Part shown: positions 36,532 through 43,221 of the stretch, piece after piece | How the letters are laid out: each line of letters begins with the position of its first letter | How positions within the stretch are numbered: position 1 is the stretch's first letter | From: Planctomycetota bacterium | GTDB taxonomy: Bacteria; Planctomycetota; Planctomycetia; Pirellulales; Pirellulaceae | Assembly (NCBI GenBank): GCA_963205385.1 | Contig: CAUJKE010000115.1 | Coordinates: forward strand, 25,817 to 89,816 | Length of the DNA: 64,000 nt | Direction of reading: 5' to 3' | Position numbers and translations under genes: made by a program | The notes under the pieces: model-generated | The model's database searches: none | Seen by the model: only the letters and a program-made list of their open reading frames with translations | Told to the model about the DNA's origin: nothing

Positions 36532-36613
36532 GGGGCTGTTGTGAAAGCGGCGGCTAAGATTGTCGTGATTCGAACGAATAAGACGTGACCGCTCGCAGGC
36601 CACAAGTTAATTA

Positions 36614-36681
36614 CGGGAATTTCCCGCAGGTAAATGGGATCAGAGGCACTAATCATTCACGCGCACTAGTCATTCACGCGC
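36614..36681 (+). promoter_or_regulatory. Palindrome and tandem 17-mers in front of the Ubl gene
   Basis: CGGGAATTTCCCG (36614-36626) is a perfect inverted repeat about an odd centre. ACTAATCATTCACGCGC (36648-36664) and ACTAGTCATTCACGCGC (36665-36681) are tandem 17-mers differing at one base, and a third partial unit (CTAGTCATGC) follows. They are positioned like operator sites of a repressor or activator for the operon that starts at 36730; no regulator gene is adjacent. Confidence 0.45.
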
Positions 36682-36729
36682 CTAGTCATGCTTGTGCAGC
36701 GCGACATTCGTCCGCAGGAGTAACGGAAC

Positions 36730-37029
36730 ATGACGGACCAAGCCAAGCCCGCCGATCGCCAAGGGACGCGGGTCACATTTCTCGATCAAACCGGGGCCAA
36801 GAGTGTGGAGGCGGTGATTGCCGACACTGTCTCGGTCAAGCGCATTTTGCCCAACATCATCACCAAGATGAATCTGCCGGTGATGGGGCCTGACGGCCAG
36901 CCAATGAGCTATTCCCTCGACCACAAGGAAGGGGGCAAGCGGTTGCGTGAAGATCAAACGTTGCCTACGGCTTCCGTCCGCGACGGCGACCACTTGATTG
37001 TGTATCCGGAAATTGTCGCCGGGGCTTAA
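36730..37029 (+). CDS. YukD-like ubiquitin-fold protein (Ubl), the likely modifier
   Basis: The 99-residue product is a single beta-grasp domain. After a short N-tail it shows strand-strand-helix (RVTFLDQTGAKSVEAVIAD, VSVKRILPNIITKMNLP), the middle strand (MSYSLDHKEGGKRL) and the final strand DGDHLIVYPEIV, with the TLPTASVRDGDHL turn typical of YukD-like Ubls. It ends VAGA: Gly98 is followed by one Ala, so a peptidase would have to remove the last residue to expose a C-terminal Gly. Position at the head of an operon with E2, JAMM, E1 and RING genes makes it the likely conjugated modifier. Cytoplasmic; AGGAG upstream of ATG 36730. Confidence 0.85.
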   Translation: MTDQAKPADRQGTRVTFLDQTGAKSVEAVIADTVSVKRILPNIITKMNLPVMGPDGQPMSYSLDHKEGGKRLREDQTLPTASVRDGDHLIVYPEIVAGA

Positions 37030-37059
37030 CTCAAGGGATAGCTACGCAAGGATAGGCTC

Positions 37060-37806
37060 ATGGCGGAATCTCCTCGTAATCGCCGACTTCGCGCCGATCA
37101 CCGGGCATTGGAAACGTTGAAGCGCGAAAGCAACATCTTCGATTTCGTCGCCCGCGGCGAGATGCCGGATACGTATCTCTTGGTATTCAACGGGCGAGGC
37201 GTCTATCGGAGCGATCCCGCGGCGCCGGTCATGCCTAACGACCGCCACGAAGTTTATCTGCGCTTGGGGGCGGCCTATCCGCGGATGATGCCGGAACTGA
37301 CCTGGCGTTCGCCGATCTTTCATCCCAATATTTCGTCCAGCGGCGTGGTTTGTCTCGGCGGGTATGGAACGTATTGGGTGCCGAGCTTGAGCCTCGACGA
37401 GTTGTGCACCATGCTGTGGGACATGATTCGCTTCGAGAACTACGATCCCAATAGCCCGTACAATCGAGAAGCGGCAATTTGGGCGAAGCAGCAAAAGGAT
37501 TATCGCTTCCCACTCGACGCACGTCCGATCCGCGACCGCGTGGCGCAACAGCCGCGGGCCAGGCAGCCAGCAAAGCCGCAGCCAGCGACGCCGCAGCCAG
37601 TCAAGCCGCAGCTAAACAAGCCGCAGCCGCACTCGACGCCGCCAACCGTATTGTCGCCAACTTCATCGCCGGCGCCACCTTTGCCGCAACCAGTCGCTAA
37701 TCACGGGCCAACCTCCGACGGCATCCTGTTCCTCAGCGAGGAGATCGTGGAGGCGGAGGTTTTAGAAGATAGCGACAGCACGGCGGAGATCCTGTTCATC
37801 GATTAG
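37060..37806 (+). CDS. E2 ubiquitin-conjugating enzyme-like protein, catalytically intact
   Basis: The 248-residue product has a UBC core in residues about 5-150: PELTWRSPIFHPNISSSGVVCLG with the HPN oxyanion motif (88-90) and the catalytic Cys98 exactly 10 residues after the His, then a Trp-Val-Pro (WVPSLSLDEL) and a Tyr-Asp-Pro-Asn segment like the PN motif of eukaryotic E2s. A Pro/Gln/Lys-rich linker (about 165-215) leads to an acidic tail with two hydrophobic patches (GILFLSEE and AEILFID). It should take the Ubl from the E1 as a Cys thioester. AAGGA is upstream; it follows the Ubl gene by 30 nt. Confidence 0.9.
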   Translation: MAESPRNRRLRADHRALETLKRESNIFDFVARGEMPDTYLLVFNGRGVYRSDPAAPVMPNDRHEVYLRLGAAYPRMMPELTWRSPIFHPNISSSGVVCLGGYGTYWVPSLSLDELCTMLWDMIRFENYDPNSPYNREAAIWAKQQKDYRFPLDARPIRDRVAQQPRARQPAKPQPATPQPVKPQLNKPQPHSTPPTVLSPTSSPAPPLPQPVANHGPTSDGILFLSEEIVEAEVLEDSDSTAEILFID

Positions 37807-37840
37807 GGAGCGGAGAACTTGCCCGCTGAATGAGAAGCTC

Positions 37841-38374
37841 ATGTCTCCGTCGCCTACAACTTTACTTTCCGAATTTGGCATTCAGCAGCGTGGGAAGGCG
37901 ATAGGCGTCATCTATGCGGATGCGCCGGTGGTGCTGATGCAGGGGAACGCGTTGGACGCACTCGTGGCCTATTCGATGGAGGATTTGCAGCGCGAGCAGG
38001 GCGCGTTTTTGTTAGGGGTGCGGCATACTAAACCCTCGGCGCCGCACGGCGCGGTGGAAGTTCGCCACTTTGTGCGGGCGACCGAGACCCGCAATTCCAG
38101 CGGCGCGATCGCCTTCACGCCGGATACGTGGGCGGCGTTTCATCAGACGGCCCGCGAGCAATACCCGCAGGAAACGTTGCTCGGCTGGCATCACACGCAT
38201 CCCGGCATCAACGTGTTTCTTTCGCCGTACGACCTGTTCATCCACCGCCACTTCTTTCGCGAGCCGTGGCACATCGCGCTGGTTGTCGATCCATGCCGGC
38301 GCGAGTTTGGGTTCTTTCAATGGCGAAAGAACGAAATTGTCGATTGCGGGTTTATTTGCGTGGAGAGCGCCTGA
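37841..38374 (+). CDS. JAMM/JAB metallopeptidase, soluble
   Basis: The 177-residue product has a complete JAMM zinc site: Glu52 (REQGAFLLG), then GWHHTHPGINVFLSPYD with His118, His120, Ser128 and Asp131 in the HxHx7Sx2D spacing. It has no signal peptide or membrane segment. In Ubl operons such enzymes trim the Ubl precursor to expose the C-terminal Gly or remove the Ubl from targets. A paralogue with membrane anchors follows at 39874. It starts 34 nt after the E2 gene. Confidence 0.9.
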   Translation: MSPSPTTLLSEFGIQQRGKAIGVIYADAPVVLMQGNALDALVAYSMEDLQREQGAFLLGVRHTKPSAPHGAVEVRHFVRATETRNSSGAIAFTPDTWAAFHQTAREQYPQETLLGWHHTHPGINVFLSPYDLFIHRHFFREPWHIALVVDPCRREFGFFQWRKNEIVDCGFICVESA

Positions 38375-38496
38375 CGGCAAAATGGCGTTTAGCCGCGTGC
38401 GGTTTGCTCGCAGCCATCGCTAAGACAACGAACATCACCAACGAACATCATCAACGATCCAACTTTCCTTCGCCTGGCGCAACGGCAAGATTCCCC

Positions 38497-39651
38497 ATGT
38501 CCATCTTCCGCATTGACGACAACGATCATTACAGCCGCTTGCAGTTGATCGCGTGGTGGCGGCAAGAGCGGCTCGCGGCGGCCAGGATTGTGGTCGTGGG
38601 GGCGGGGGCGCTGGGGAACGAAGTGCTCAAGAACTTGGCGCTGATCGGCGTGGGGCAGGTGTATCTCGTCGATTTCGATGAGATTGAGCGCTCCAATCTC
38701 ACGCGCTCGGTCCTCTTTCGCCGCCGTGATTGCGGGCGACCCAAGGCGGAGGTCGCGGCGGAAGCGGTTCACGACTTAAACCCCGATACGCACGTCACCG
38801 CGGTGATGGGGAACGTCATTACCGATGTTGGCCTGGGCATTTTTCGCGACGCCGATGTCGTGATCGGCTGCCTCGACAATCGCGAGGCCCGACTGTGGGT
38901 CAATCGGCAGTGCTGGAAAATGAACACGCCATGGATTGACGGCGGCATTCAAGAACTCAACGGCGTGGTCAAGACGTTCCTCCCGCCGCACAGTGCGTGC
39001 TATGAATGCGCGATGACCGAGAACGATTACCGGCTGATCAACTTGCGCTATAGTTGCCCGTTGCTGAGGCGCGAAGACCTGCTCGCTGGCAAAGTGCCGA
39101 CCGCGCCGACGATCTCGTCGATTGTCGGCGCCTGGCAGGTGCAAGAGGCGCTCAAGATTCTGCACGACTTGCCGGTGGAAGGGGGCATCGCCCACGTTTA
39201 CAACGGGCAATCGAACCAGGTGTATACCACGCGGTTTCAGGTGAAAGAGGATTGCCTCAGCCATGAGACGTATGACGAGATTCTCGAACTGCCGCTCGCC
39301 GCGGAGCGTCACACGGCGGACGAGTTGTTCGCGGCGCTGCGCAAGCAGTTTCCGGGCGATGAAGCATTGGAACTGCTGCTCGATCGCGACCTGGTCGTCA
39401 CGCTCCGTTGCCAGCCTTGCGGTTATGAATTGCCGATCAACCGCGCGCAGCAAGCGGTGAGCCAGCACGAGGCGAAGTGTCCCCAGTGCGGCGGCGCGAC
39501 CACGCCCGAGATGGTGCATAGCATCCAACCCGGCACACCGCTGGCAGGCCAATCGCTTCGTTCGCTAGGCGTGCCGCCGTATGATATCGTGCGCGTGGCC
39601 AGCGGCGAGCGCGAAGTGTTCGCGTTGTTGAATGGGGATCGGCCGCCTTAA
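38497..39651 (+). CDS. E1/ThiF-family Ubl-activating enzyme with C-terminal zinc ribbon
   Basis: The 384-residue product has the adenylation domain of E1 enzymes: GAGALGNEVL (35-44), acidic Asp59, SNLTR (66-70), RPK (81-83) and CLDN (125-128). A CYEC pair (168-171) and a RYSCPL motif with Cys187 follow; Cys187 is in the place of the catalytic Cys of E1s, but this is inference. Residues about 300-335 form a zinc ribbon (CQPC, CPQC). The final 45 residues (SLRSLGVPPYDIVRV) look like a small beta-grasp domain, as in the E2-binding UFD of eukaryotic E1s. It should adenylate the Ubl and pass it to the E2. Confidence 0.9.
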   Translation: MSIFRIDDNDHYSRLQLIAWWRQERLAAARIVVVGAGALGNEVLKNLALIGVGQVYLVDFDEIERSNLTRSVLFRRRDCGRPKAEVAAEAVHDLNPDTHVTAVMGNVITDVGLGIFRDADVVIGCLDNREARLWVNRQCWKMNTPWIDGGIQELNGVVKTFLPPHSACYECAMTENDYRLINLRYSCPLLRREDLLAGKVPTAPTISSIVGAWQVQEALKILHDLPVEGGIAHVYNGQSNQVYTTRFQVKEDCLSHETYDEILELPLAAERHTADELFAALRKQFPGDEALELLLDRDLVVTLRCQPCGYELPINRAQQAVSQHEAKCPQCGGATTPEMVHSIQPGTPLAGQSLRSLGVPPYDIVRVASGEREVFALLNGDRPP

Positions 39652-39683
39652 GACGCACGGGCGACTTGCGTTGAGCGGCCGGG

Positions 39684-39812
39684 AGACTCATTCACCATCC
39701 GCACAAGGCGGATGGGGTCTTAGGCAGAACTTAGCGGGGAGCGTGGTTTAGCAGATCAGAGGTTAGCACACCAACTTATTCACCATCCAGGCAAGCTGGA
39801 TGGGGTCTATAG
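39684..39812 (-). repeat. Hairpin repeat family H, copies 4 and 5, inside the Ubl operon
   Basis: Two copies in opposite orientation to copies 1-3: 39684-39722 (stem CCATCCGC/GCGGATGG) and 39765-39812 (stem CCATCCAG/CTGGATGG). Both lie in the 222-bp gap between the E1 gene and the membrane JAMM gene, where they could reduce read-through into the distal three genes or stabilise the upstream mRNA. Confidence 0.75.
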
Positions 39813-39873
39813 CAGTCACAACGCCAAGGATTTATTTACTAGATCGTCCCCGTGGGGATGAGAACGAGTTAGC

Positions 39874-41286
39874 ATGGATCTCGATATTCAATTTGGCGAT
39901 GTGCAAGAGCAAGCGCCGGAGCGGCATCTGCGGCCGGATCGCAATGCACACTTTGCCGTTGCTGGATATGAGAATCCCACGCCGGGCGAACTGCCGGTGT
40001 TTCTCGATTTGGACGTGCTGCTGGATATGGAAGTCCATGCGGCCAGCGATACGTCGGTCGAACTTGGCGGCGTGCTGCTCGGCGGGCAATATCACGATGA
40101 GGATGGCCAACCGTTCGTTGTGATTACCGATAGTCTGCGGGCGCAGCATTATGAAAGCACCAAGGGGAGCTTCAAGTTCACGAAGGATACGTGGACCCAG
40201 ATCAATCGCCAGCGGAACGACTTTTCGCCGGAGTTGGCGATGGTCGGCTGGTATCACACGCATCCCGATTGGGGCGTGTTCCTGTCCGGCATGGACATGT
40301 TCATCTGCAACCATTTCTTCAACAAGCCGCTGGATGTGGCGTATGTGATCGATCCCTGCCGGGGCGATCGGGCGTTTTTTCAGTGGACCAACCAGCCCCG
40401 CCAGCGCTGTCAACGCACCGGCGGGTTTTATGTCATCGCGTCACGTTATCGCCAGGCCGAACTCGAAATGGCGGTTGCTCGTTTGCAAGGATCCAAAGAT
40501 ATGCCCAGCGATCCACGAACCTTTGGTCCATTTAGCGGAGGCGCGCCAGTGGTTAACATTTCGCAACCGCAGTCCCCCTATCAACACGTCGCTGTGATGG
40601 GGATGCTCACGATCCAACTCTGTTTGCTTGTGCTGTTAGCGTGGCGTTTGCTCGCGCCGCCGGCCGCGCCGCCGGCAGGCGAAAGCCCTGAACTTGCGAA
40701 AGTCGCCAAGCAACTCGAAGCGCTCGCCACGCTGACCGAATCCCAGCGCCAGCGCGAGGCCGAGGCGGTGGTGCTCGATAAAGTACTCAAGGAATTGCAC
40801 GGCACGCCGCAGGGATTGGTGCAAAATCTCACCCAGCGCGAACAAGAAAACGCGGCGCTTCAGGCCGCCATCTTGGGCCAGAACGCGCTTGCCGAGAAGC
40901 AGCGGAACGAACTCCTCGCGCTGAAGGCGGAGACGGCGACCACCACCAAACAACTGCTGACCTGGAAAGACGACTATAAGCAACTCAAGGAGTCGCACGA
41001 CAAACAAATAGCCAGCCTCAAGACGGAGTTGAAGAAGTACAAACCGGCGGAGAAGTCTGACGACGGGGATACCGCGAGCGCTCTGGCCAGCAACTGGACC
41101 TGGTATTGGATTGGCGGGGCACTCGTGGCGCTCGCGGCGCTAGGCTGCGTGGCGGCGACGATGTCGATTCGCCAAACGCCCGCCTTGTCGCCGGAGGAAG
41201 ATATCGCCGCCCGTCCGTTTGTGCCTGAGCAAGCGCCAGCGGACCATCAAGCGAACCCCGAGGAGGCCACTAAACCCAAGCATTAG
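39874..41286 (+). CDS. Membrane-anchored JAMM/JAB metallopeptidase with long coiled coil
   Basis: The 470-residue product has an N-terminal JAMM domain (Glu63; GWYHTHPDWGVFLSGMD with His128, His130, Ser138, Asp141), so the zinc site is intact. A hydrophobic segment at about 239-260 (LTIQLCLLVLLAWRLL) is followed by a helical coiled-coil region at about 272-392, a second membrane helix at about 409-430 (WYWIGGALVALAALGCVAA) and a 40-residue acidic tail. The layout places the catalytic domain at the membrane, probably on the cytoplasmic side, with the coiled coil on the opposite side or folded back. It may cleave Ubl from membrane-bound targets. Confidence 0.85.
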   Translation: MDLDIQFGDVQEQAPERHLRPDRNAHFAVAGYENPTPGELPVFLDLDVLLDMEVHAASDTSVELGGVLLGGQYHDEDGQPFVVITDSLRAQHYESTKGSFKFTKDTWTQINRQRNDFSPELAMVGWYHTHPDWGVFLSGMDMFICNHFFNKPLDVAYVIDPCRGDRAFFQWTNQPRQRCQRTGGFYVIASRYRQAELEMAVARLQGSKDMPSDPRTFGPFSGGAPVVNISQPQSPYQHVAVMGMLTIQLCLLVLLAWRLLAPPAAPPAGESPELAKVAKQLEALATLTESQRQREAEAVVLDKVLKELHGTPQGLVQNLTQREQENAALQAAILGQNALAEKQRNELLALKAETATTTKQLLTWKDDYKQLKESHDKQIASLKTELKKYKPAEKSDDGDTASALASNWTWYWIGGALVALAALGCVAATMSIRQTPALSPEEDIAARPFVPEQAPADHQANPEEATKPKH

Positions 41287-41316
41287 TGTTAGCGAGAGCG
41301 ACCTCGCACAAGTGGG

Positions 41317-41982
41317 ATGACTTTTATGTTTACTAAATCTCGAACCGAGCGGTTGCGGCGCGAGCATGACGCGCTCGTGGCGCTGCGCGCGGCGAGCACC
41401 ATTCTCGACTTTCAAACGGAGAAAGACCCGCCGGAGTTGTATACGGTCACGTTTCGCGGCCGCAGCGTTTGCCGGGCGAGCTCCGTGCGCGGGGGAGGAG
41501 AGATCTGCACCGTGCATCGCGTCGAGTGCAGGCTACCGTTTGCCTATCCGCGGGATGTCCCGGATCTGCGTTGGCGCACGCCGATCTTTCACCCCAACAT
41601 TTCGCACGACGGATTCATGAGCCTCCGCGAGCTCGGCATCCAGTGGAACGCGCAGATCATGCTCGATGCGCTCTGCGAGCGGCTGTGGGACGTGGCCCGC
41701 TTTGCCTATGTGAACTCGGCTGAGGTTCTCAACTACGCGGCGCAGCGCTGGCTCGACGAGCAGCCAGCGCACACGCTACCGCTCGATCCTCGCCCGCTGC
41801 GCGATGTGCGCCCCGCGCAGAGTTCCAACATCGTCGGGTACACGTTCACGCCAGACCGCAAGCTGGTGTTGCCGGCGGCGCGCGAAGCGCTCGACGTGCT
41901 ATTCATCGACGAAGACACGCCGACGCCTGAACTCCCGCGGCGCGCGGACGATGATGAAGTGTTTTACATTGGGGATGAGTAA
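41317..41982 (+). CDS. E2-fold protein with catalytic Cys replaced by Ser (pseudo-E2)
   Basis: The 221-residue product is a second UBC core. It keeps the HPN motif (FHPNISHDG, His92), but the residue 10 positions after the His, Cys in the first E2, is Ser102 (FMSLRELG, codon AGC). Trp110 and the later LDALCERLWDVARFAY match the first E2. The tail again has hydrophobic patches within an acidic context (VLFIDED and EVFYIGDE). A Ser-for-Cys change fits either a non-catalytic partner like eukaryotic UEV proteins or an oxyester-forming enzyme. ATG 41317 is used; ATG 41326 is a close alternative. Confidence 0.87.
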   Translation: MTFMFTKSRTERLRREHDALVALRAASTILDFQTEKDPPELYTVTFRGRSVCRASSVRGGGEICTVHRVECRLPFAYPRDVPDLRWRTPIFHPNISHDGFMSLRELGIQWNAQIMLDALCERLWDVARFAYVNSAEVLNYAAQRWLDEQPAHTLPLDPRPLRDVRPAQSSNIVGYTFTPDRKLVLPAAREALDVLFIDEDTPTPELPRRADDDEVFYIGDE

Positions 41983-41991
41983 GTCGCGGAC

Positions 41992-42804
41992 ATGCACCAC
42001 ATGGATGGATTCCCCTGTTTTATCCTGCTAGTGATCATCGCCGGCTCGCTCGCGGCCGCGTGGTTTGGCCGCACGCGCACGCGCGAAGTGCAGGCCGCGT
42101 TCGCGTCGGTCGCGCGGTGGTATCGCGGCGTGTACCTGCGCAATAGCTGGCTCGTCCCGCCGGTGATGGTCATTCCCTATGGGGATGAAAAGATCGTTGT
42201 GTCCGTCACCAGGCATGCCTTGGGGCGGAAATGCACCCAGGCCCGCATCCCGTGGGCGGCCAACGATGCTGTCGTGCAAATTCGCTCGAATCAAGCCTAT
42301 CTCCGCGGCGCCACGAGCGGGCATATGCTGCTCTTGCATCAAGACGAGTGGGACCGGCAATTCGTCGTCGAGACCAACGACGATGCAGCCGCGCGGCAGT
42401 TGCTCACTGGCGGCGTGCAAAGCGCCGTGATCATGCTCTCGCGCATTCGCCAGACCGGCGGCGTCGATATTTCGATTGGACTGGGCGAGTTCGTCGTGCA
42501 AAAGCTGGCCGTGCTCGATCAACCGGCCGAACTCTCCGCGTTTGTGCGGCATGTGTTGGAACTGTACGATCAAGCGTCCCTCTCGCGCTCTTGGGGCATC
42601 GACTTCATCGATCACACGCAGGCCCAAGTGCTCGAAGACGCGAAGTGCCCAGTCTGCGGCGACCTGATCACCGAAGGGATGGTGTTTTGCACCCGCTGCA
42701 AGACGCCGCACCACCGCGATTGCTGGACCTACTGTGGCAAGTGCGCCACCTACGGCTGCGGCGAGACGAATTTCGTCTATCCCCGCGTGGCCAAGCCGCG
42801 GTAG
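41992..42804 (+). CDS. Membrane-anchored RING-type zinc finger protein, candidate E3
   Basis: The 270-residue product has an N-terminal membrane helix (FPCFILLVIIAGSLAAAW, residues 7-24), a middle alpha/beta domain of unknown type (about 55-200), and a C-terminal RING-like finger: Cys219 and Cys222 (CPVC), Cys233 and Cys236 (CTRC), His241, Cys244, Cys248 and Cys251 (CGKC), which gives C-x2-C-x10-C-x2-C-x4-H-x2-C-x3-C-x2-C, enough ligands for two zinc ions in the cross-brace pattern. As the last gene of the Ubl operon it is the likely E3. The stop overlaps the convergent Nudix gene by 28 bp. Confidence 0.85.
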   Translation: MHHMDGFPCFILLVIIAGSLAAAWFGRTRTREVQAAFASVARWYRGVYLRNSWLVPPVMVIPYGDEKIVVSVTRHALGRKCTQARIPWAANDAVVQIRSNQAYLRGATSGHMLLLHQDEWDRQFVVETNDDAAARQLLTGGVQSAVIMLSRIRQTGGVDISIGLGEFVVQKLAVLDQPAELSAFVRHVLELYDQASLSRSWGIDFIDHTQAQVLEDAKCPVCGDLITEGMVFCTRCKTPHHRDCWTYCGKCATYGCGETNFVYPRVAKPR

Positions 42805-43211
42805 GCTTCCACGGCGGCGAGGAGCGGGTCGATGGTTTGCGCTTGAATTCGGTGCGGCGGATTCCACGGCACCCACACAAAGCCATCGTGCTCGGTGCAC
42901 TGGATGGGGACTTCGTGGATCAGCCGCCCCAGGAAGATGACGAGCGTCTTGGGGACGCGCTCGCCCAGTCCATAGCGCCGCCCGTCTACTTCGTAGCCGA
43001 GCGTGAAGCGGAAACCATCGTCGAGTTCGAGATCCGCCGCGCGAATGCCGGTCTCTTCCTCCAGTTCACGCAGCGCGCACTGCCGTTCCGTTTCGCCGGC
43101 GTCGAGGTGCCCCTTGGGCAGGTCGAGCCGGCGGGGATGCCGCATTAACAGAAACGACTCGACCGGCGTGCTGCGAAACACCAGCACGCCGCAGGCTTTG
43201 ACTTCGTGCAT
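42777..43211 (-). CDS. Nudix hydrolase
   Basis: The 144-residue product has a complete Nudix box, GX5EX7REUXEEXGU, from Gly34 to Ile56 (GHLDAGETERQCALREL and the following EEETGI). It hydrolyses a nucleoside diphosphate linked to another group; the particular substrate is unknown, with diadenosine polyphosphate or mRNA-cap-like families as candidates. It overlaps the 3' end of the RING gene in a convergent arrangement and lies 11 nt downstream of the TolB-like gene on its own strand. Confidence 0.9.
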   Translation of the reverse strand: MHEVKACGVLVFRSTPVESFLLMRHPRRLDLPKGHLDAGETERQCALRELEEETGIRAADLELDDGFRFTLGYEVDGRRYGLGERVPKTLVIFLGRLIHEVPIQCTEHDGFVWVPWNPPHRIQAQTIDPLLAAVEAYRGLATRG

Positions 43212-43221
43212 GGCGGGGGGG

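Larger units (their letters stand above)
35984..36729. other. Gene-free stretch upstream of the ubiquitin-like operon
   Basis: No credible gene. It holds repeat family B copy 3 (35991-36205), a GC-rich tract to about 36480, a possible promoter (36503-36531), a palindrome CGGGAATTTCCCG (36614-36626) and two tandem 17-mers (36648-36681). Frames here encode low-complexity Arg/Pro/Ala strings and are rejected. The ATG of the Ubl gene at 36730 has GCAGGAG upstream. Confidence 0.6.

Noticed and set aside
36107..36557. Frames encoding Arg/Pro/Ala-rich strings in the gap before the Ubl operon.
   Set aside because: Low-complexity products of a GC-rich repeat, without a ribosome binding site or a recognisable domain.
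37555..37690. CAGCCAG-type short repeats that at first resemble a repeat array.
   Set aside because: They are the coding sequence of the Pro/Gln/Lys-rich linker of the E2; no spacer-repeat structure of a CRISPR array exists.
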